Shown: positions 60,290 to 64,000 of the stretch, in pieces
How positions within the stretch are numbered: the first letter of the stretch is position 1
Layout of the letters: each line of letters starts with the position of its first letter
DNA from: Nitrospira sp.
GTDB lineage: Bacteria > Nitrospirota > Thermodesulfovibrionia > Thermodesulfovibrionales > Dissulfurispiraceae
DNA length: 64,000 bases
NCBI GenBank assembly: GCA_002634385.1
Contig: NSJL01000001.1
Span: forward strand, 124,001 to 188,000
Reading direction: 5' to 3'
The notes under the pieces: model-generated
What the model saw: only the letters and a program-made list of their open reading frames with translations
The model's database searches: none
What the model was told of the DNA's origin: nothing
Translations under genes and position numbers: made by a program

Positions 60290-61378
60290 CTACTTTATGA
60301 CCACCGTGGGCTCCACCGACATCCCCACCCGGAGGACATGTTGCCGGTCGGTGTCCCTGTCGAACACGATCTTCACCGGGATCCGCTGTACCACCTTTAC
60401 GAATTGACCGGTGGCGTTCTCCGGCGGGAAAAGGGAGAATACGGACCCGGTCCCCGCCATAATGCTGTCCACCGTTCCCCTGAATTCCTGTCCGGGGTAG
60501 GTATCCACCGTGATCGTTACTCTCTGTCCCGGCCTGATCTTGCGCAATTGCGTCTCCTTGTAGTTCGCCACAACCCAGATGTCGTCAAGCTCCGTAACGG
60601 CCATGAGCGGCTGGCCCGCCTGGACCTGGGTTCCCTGCTCCACCGCCTTCCGGGTTACGAAGCCGTCCGAGGGGGCGTACACCTTCGTGTATCCCGCAGT
60701 GAGCTCCGCGCTCCGCAGCCGGGCAGCCTTCTGCCTCATGGAGGCGGCCTGGGTCAAAGCAGAGGATTCGACCTGCTTCACCACCGCCTTTTGGGCCTCC
60801 ACTGCCGTCTCCGCCTGTTTCATCTGCTCCTGTGCAGCCCTTACCTGCGCCAGGCAGACTTCATAGGAGGTCCGCATCTTTTCATACCGCTCCTTCGAGA
60901 CAGCCTCCCGCCGGTACAGACTCTCCGCCCGCTTCACGTCCCTCCCGGCCTGGGACAGGTTCGCCTCCTGCACCTGGAGCTGGGCCTTTGCCGTCCCGAC
61001 GGCAGCCTTCAGCTCGGCCAGTTTTTTCCGCACCGCTTCGGTACGAGCCCCCACTTCCACGAGCTTTGCCCTCTCCTCCTGCAGGCCCGACTCCATCTCC
61101 CTGACTCTCACATCATAGTCCGCGGAGTCTATTTCAAGGAGAAGGTCTCCCCTCTTCACCCGCTGGTTGTCTTTCACATATACTTCTCTCACCGTTCCCG
61201 GGACTTTCGGGGCAACAGGATGAATGCGGCCCTCGATGAAAGCATCATCGGTGCTGATATGGGTGGCCTTGTATCCGAGATAGAAATAGAGGACCACCGC
61301 GCCCACCATGCCGGTAAGGGCGAAGATAATGAGCGCAGCCTTCTTCCTCTTTCCGTTCTCCGCTCTGCTCTCTTCCAT
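60290..61378 (-). CDS. EmrA/HlyD-family membrane-fusion adaptor
   Basis: 362 residues: one N-terminal membrane helix (KKAALIIFALTGMVGAVVLYFYLG), a lipoyl/barrel-sandwich half (IHPVAPKVPGTVREVYVKDNQ), a long coiled-coil hairpin (about 85-215), and the C-terminal beta-barrel (VYAPSDGFVTRKAVEQGTQV). It bridges the EmrB-type pump to an outer-membrane channel, which is not encoded in the window. It lies between the RND gene and emrB on one strand. Confidence 0.93.
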   Translation of the reverse strand: MEESRAENGKRKKAALIIFALTGMVGAVVLYFYLGYKATHISTDDAFIEGRIHPVAPKVPGTVREVYVKDNQRVKRGDLLLEIDSADYDVRVREMESGLQEERAKLVEVGARTEAVRKKLAELKAAVGTAKAQLQVQEANLSQAGRDVKRAESLYRREAVSKERYEKMRTSYEVCLAQVRAAQEQMKQAETAVEAQKAVVKQVESSALTQAASMRQKAARLRSAELTAGYTKVYAPSDGFVTRKAVEQGTQVQAGQPLMAVTELDDIWVVANYKETQLRKIRPGQRVTITVDTYPGQEFRGTVDSIMAGTGSVFSLFPPENATGQFVKVVQRIPVKIVFDRDTDRQHVLRVGMSVEPTVVIK

Positions 61379-61409
61379 GCGAATCCTCCTTAGGTCTTTC
61401 TCGTCAGAC

Positions 61410-64000
61410 TCAGGCAGCGTCAGTCCCTTTTTCCCTTACGGTCTTTCTCCCCGCAAACTTCCCCTGAAGCTTGTCCAGGTAGATATACACCACCGGAGTG
61501 ATATAGAGGGTAAGCAGCTGGGAGAAGAGGAGCCCGCCCACAACGGCAAGGCCGAGGGGGCGCCGTGCATCAGCCCCCGCACCGATGCCGAAGGCGATGG
61601 GCAGTGCCCCCATGAGAGCCGCCATGGTGGTCATCATGATGGGGCGAAAACGGATAAGGCATCCCTGGTAAATGGCTTCGAGGGGGGTTTTGCCCTCGCT
61701 CCGCTGGGCATCGAGGGCGAAGTCGATCATCATGATGGCATTCTTCTTCACGATCCCCACGAGCATGATCACCCCGACAAAGGCATAGACGTTCAGGTCC
61801 TTGTTGAAGAGCATGAGAGTGAGGAGCGCTCCGATTCCCGCGGCCGGAAGCCCCGAAAGGATCGTCAGGGGATGAATGAAGCTCTCGTACAGGATCCCCA
61901 ACACAATATAGATAACGAGAATAGCCATGATAAGGAGCACTGCCAGGCCCTTTGTGGACTCCTGGTACGCCTGTGCGGCTCCCTGGAACCCGTAGCTTAC
62001 CGCCGGGGGAAGCGCCTCGCGAGCTGCTTTTTCGATGACCGGGACCACGGTACCGAGGGAGACGCCGGGAGCGAGATTGAAAGAAAGAGTGACCGCAGGG
62101 AGCTGCCCCTGGTGATTGATGGTAAGGGGTCCGATCCCCGGCTGGAGGGAGGCCACCGTGTTCAGGGGTACGAGATTCCCGGAGGAGGAGCGTACATAGA
62201 GCATCGAGAGGGCTGAGGGGTCCTCCTGGTACCTGGGGGCGAGCTCCACGATGACCCGGTACTGGTTATTGGGAGCATAGATGGTGGAGATCTGGCGCGA
62301 GCCGTAGGCGGAGTAGAGGGCGTCTTCAATCTGGTGGGCGGTCAGCCCCAGGGACGATGCGCGGTCCCTGTCGATTTTCACTTCCACCTGCGGGTTCTTC
62401 ACCTGCAGGTCGCTCGTTACGTCCTGGAGCCCCGGTATCTCGCGCATCCTCTTCTCCAGGACGGGAATGGTGCGGTACAGGTCCCCGGCGTCGGGGCTCT
62501 GCACCGTAAACTGGTACTGTGCCTTGGTGAGCATTCCGCCGATACGCACGGGGGGCGGGTTCTGGAGGAACATCATTACCCCGGGGATGCGGGATACCTT
62601 GGGCCTCATCTGCTGGATGAAGCCGTCCGCATCGAGCTTCCTCTCGCTCCGGGGCTTGAGCCGGATGAACATGAACCCCGAATTGCCCGTCACCCGGGCT
62701 CCCCCCGCTCCTACAAAGGACATGAAGGCCTCCACATTCGGGTCCTTCGCCACAATGGCGGCCAGATCCTGCTGGCGTTTGATCATGTCTTCGAAGGAAA
62801 TGCCCTGGGCGCCTTCGGTAAAGGCGAAGACACCCCCCGTATCCTCACTGGGCAGGAAGCCCCAGGGAATGATCTTGAAAAGGGCGACCGACGCCGCGGT
62901 AAGGAAGAGGGTGACCATGAGCGTGGCGAACCGGTGGCGAAGCACCATATCGAGGGTTTTCCGGTATCCGTTGAGCAGGGCATTGAAAAACTTTTCAAAA
63001 AGGTTGAAAAGGCGGCCGTGCCCCTCCTCTTTCGGTGGCTTGAGAAAGCGGCTCGCCAGCATGGGGGTGAGGGTCAGGGAGACCACACCCGAAATGAGGA
63101 TGGCGAAGCTGATGGTCACCGCGAACTCATGGAGAAGTCTGCCCATGATCCCGCCCATGAAGAGGACCGGGAGGAAGACCGCCACCAGGGAGAGGGTCAT
63201 GGAGAGAATGGTGAATCCGATCTCCCGGGAGCCCCTGAGGGCCGCCTCCATGACTCCTTCCCCCCGCTCCATATGGCGCACGATGTTCTCGAGCATGACG
63301 ATGGCATCGTCCACCACAAACCCCACCGAAAGGGTCAGGGCCATAAGGGAGATGTTGTTCACGCTGAAGCCCATCAGGTACATGGCGGCAAAGGTGCCGA
63401 TAACCGACAATGGCACGGCGAGGCTCGGGATCACCGTGGCCGACAGGTTCCGGAGAAAAAGGAAGATGACCATCACCACGAGACATGCGGTAAGCACAAG
63501 GGTGAATTTCACCTCCGAAACCGACTCCCGGATCGAGACCGAGCGGTCGAAGAGGATATTCAGGTTGATGGAGGCCGGCATCTGGGTGCAGAAGGTGGGG
63601 AGGAGCTCCTTGATCCTGTCCACCACCTCGATGGTGTTCGTGCCGGGCTGGCGCTGGATGGCGAGGACGATGGCGCGGTCGGTCTTGTACCACCCCGCCA
63701 CTTTATTCGTCTCCACATCGTCGATCACCCGTCCCAGCTCGCCAAGGCGCACGGGCGAGCCGTTGCGATACGCTACGACAAGGGGACGGTAGTCCTCTGC
63801 CCTGTAGAGCTGGCCGGTGGCCTGCACGGCAAAAGCCTTCTTCTCGCCATAGAGCGTCCCGGTGGGGAGGTTGACGTTTCCCCTCTGGATAGCTGCGGTT
63901 ACTTCGTCGATGCCCACCTGGCGGCTCGCCAAAGCATTGGGGTCGAGCTGGACCCGCACCGCGTACTTCTGGGACCCGAAGATCTGCACCTGCGCCACCC
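61410..64000 (-). CDS. RND efflux transporter (AcrB type), 5' end outside the window
   Basis: At least 863 residues; an AcrB-type protein has about 1040, so roughly 170-180 N-terminal residues lie beyond 64000. Visible: the porter-domain segment VQIFGSQKYAVRVQLDPNALASRQVG, the paired Asp proton relay in GFVVDDAIVMLENIVRH, and LVGIVKKNAIMMIDFA in the second half with the essential Lys. This is a proton-driven inner-membrane pump of the hydrophobe/amphiphile exporter class. It probably heads the operon with the EmrAB-like genes, an uncommon mixture of two pump classes. Confidence 0.94.
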   Translation of the reverse strand, partial: VAQVQIFGSQKYAVRVQLDPNALASRQVGIDEVTAAIQRGNVNLPTGTLYGEKKAFAVQATGQLYRAEDYRPLVVAYRNGSPVRLGELGRVIDDVETNKVAGWYKTDRAIVLAIQRQPGTNTIEVVDRIKELLPTFCTQMPASINLNILFDRSVSIRESVSEVKFTLVLTACLVVMVIFLFLRNLSATVIPSLAVPLSVIGTFAAMYLMGFSVNNISLMALTLSVGFVVDDAIVMLENIVRHMERGEGVMEAALRGSREIGFTILSMTLSLVAVFLPVLFMGGIMGRLLHEFAVTISFAILISGVVSLTLTPMLASRFLKPPKEEGHGRLFNLFEKFFNALLNGYRKTLDMVLRHRFATLMVTLFLTAASVALFKIIPWGFLPSEDTGGVFAFTEGAQGISFEDMIKRQQDLAAIVAKDPNVEAFMSFVGAGGARVTGNSGFMFIRLKPRSERKLDADGFIQQMRPKVSRIPGVMMFLQNPPPVRIGGMLTKAQYQFTVQSPDAGDLYRTIPVLEKRMREIPGLQDVTSDLQVKNPQVEVKIDRDRASSLGLTAHQIEDALYSAYGSRQISTIYAPNNQYRVIVELAPRYQEDPSALSMLYVRSSSGNLVPLNTVASLQPGIGPLTINHQGQLPAVTLSFNLAPGVSLGTVVPVIEKAAREALPPAVSYGFQGAAQAYQESTKGLAVLLIMAILVIYIVLGILYESFIHPLTILSGLPAAGIGALLTLMLFNKDLNVYAFVGVIMLVGIVKKNAIMMIDFALDAQRSEGKTPLEAIYQGCLIRFRPIMMTTMAALMGALPIAFGIGAGADARRPLGLAVVGGLLFSQLLTLYITPVVYIYLDKLQGKFAGRKTVREKGTDAA

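Noticed and set aside
1..64000. tRNA, rRNA and CRISPR arrays
   Set aside because: Looked for cloverleaf-like GGTTC-type segments, rRNA stretches and regularly spaced repeats; none convincing. Short hairpins found are terminators or palindromic repeats.

Overview
The window is 64 kb of bacterial chromosome, about 55-60 percent G+C by eye, densely coded and arranged in operons. It encodes a Gram-negative (diderm) cell: a PagL-type outer-membrane enzyme, an RND pump, an EmrAB-type pump and the lipid II flippase MurJ are all present. The metabolism looks anaerobic (corrinoid methyltransferases, many Fe-S proteins, a cytosolic molybdopterin enzyme). Regulation leans heavily on sigma-54: there are three intact enhancer-binding proteins and one truncated one, plus at least three good -24/-12 promoters. 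A Nitrospirota or Desulfobacterota-like anaerobe would fit, but no rRNA or other decisive marker is present. I saw no tRNA, rRNA or CRISPR array.

Region 1 (1-9.2 kb): the conserved cdaA-cdaR-glmM group (c-di-AMP synthesis and cell-wall precursor), a cytosolic multi-sensor histidine kinase with its NtrC-type regulator, then AhpD-like, OsmC-like and CobW-like genes. Region 2 (9.2-17.5 kb): a corrinoid methyl-transfer operon. It holds a degenerate receiver protein, two URO-D/MtaA-type methyltransferases, an MtrH-type methyltransferase, a corrinoid protein, a QueG-like Fe-S protein, a RACo-type activator and small partners. It is preceded by twin palindromes and a consensus sigma-54 promoter, and it ends at a clear terminator. 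Region 3 (17.6-20.1 kb): a SsuABC/TauABC-like importer. Region 4 (20.2-24.1 kb): a breakpoint where a sigma-54 activator is cut in half, followed by two unknown genes and an HdrD/HdrE-like membrane pair.

Region 5 (24.2-29.1 kb) is the most striking. It has a cysteate synthase and a fused sulfopyruvate decarboxylase (ComD-ComE) in overlapping order, with an attenuator-like leader, followed by a GAF-sigma-54 activator and a sigma-54-promoted OsmC gene. These two enzymes are characteristic of the Methanosarcina route to coenzyme M. Close to MtaA-like and MtrH-like methyltransferases and an HdrDE-like pair, they suggest a bacterium that makes coenzyme M, or a related sulfonate, and uses it in methyl metabolism. 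This is inference, since the last step to CoM is not visible here.

Region 6 (29.2-43.2 kb): a Met-rich protein, a signal-less substrate-binding-like protein, a PPDK-like protein with an unusual C-terminus, an arsenate reductase/phosphatase-like protein, and a cytosolic NAD(P)H-linked molybdopterin oxidoreductase module. Upstream of that module on the same strand is a two-gene split TauE/SafE exporter with its own sigma-54 promoter and operators. Region 7 (43.2-54.1 kb): two histidine kinases, an NtrC-type regulator and a tandem PhnD sensor lipoprotein. A 2.6 kb segment bounded by inverted repeats (RAYT transposase, IS256 remnant, small zinc ribbon, nitroreductase) has landed inside this signalling operon. 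Region 8 (54.1-64 kb): metallo-hydrolase, MurJ, DedA, PagL, EmrB/EmrA and an RND pump cut by the window edge.
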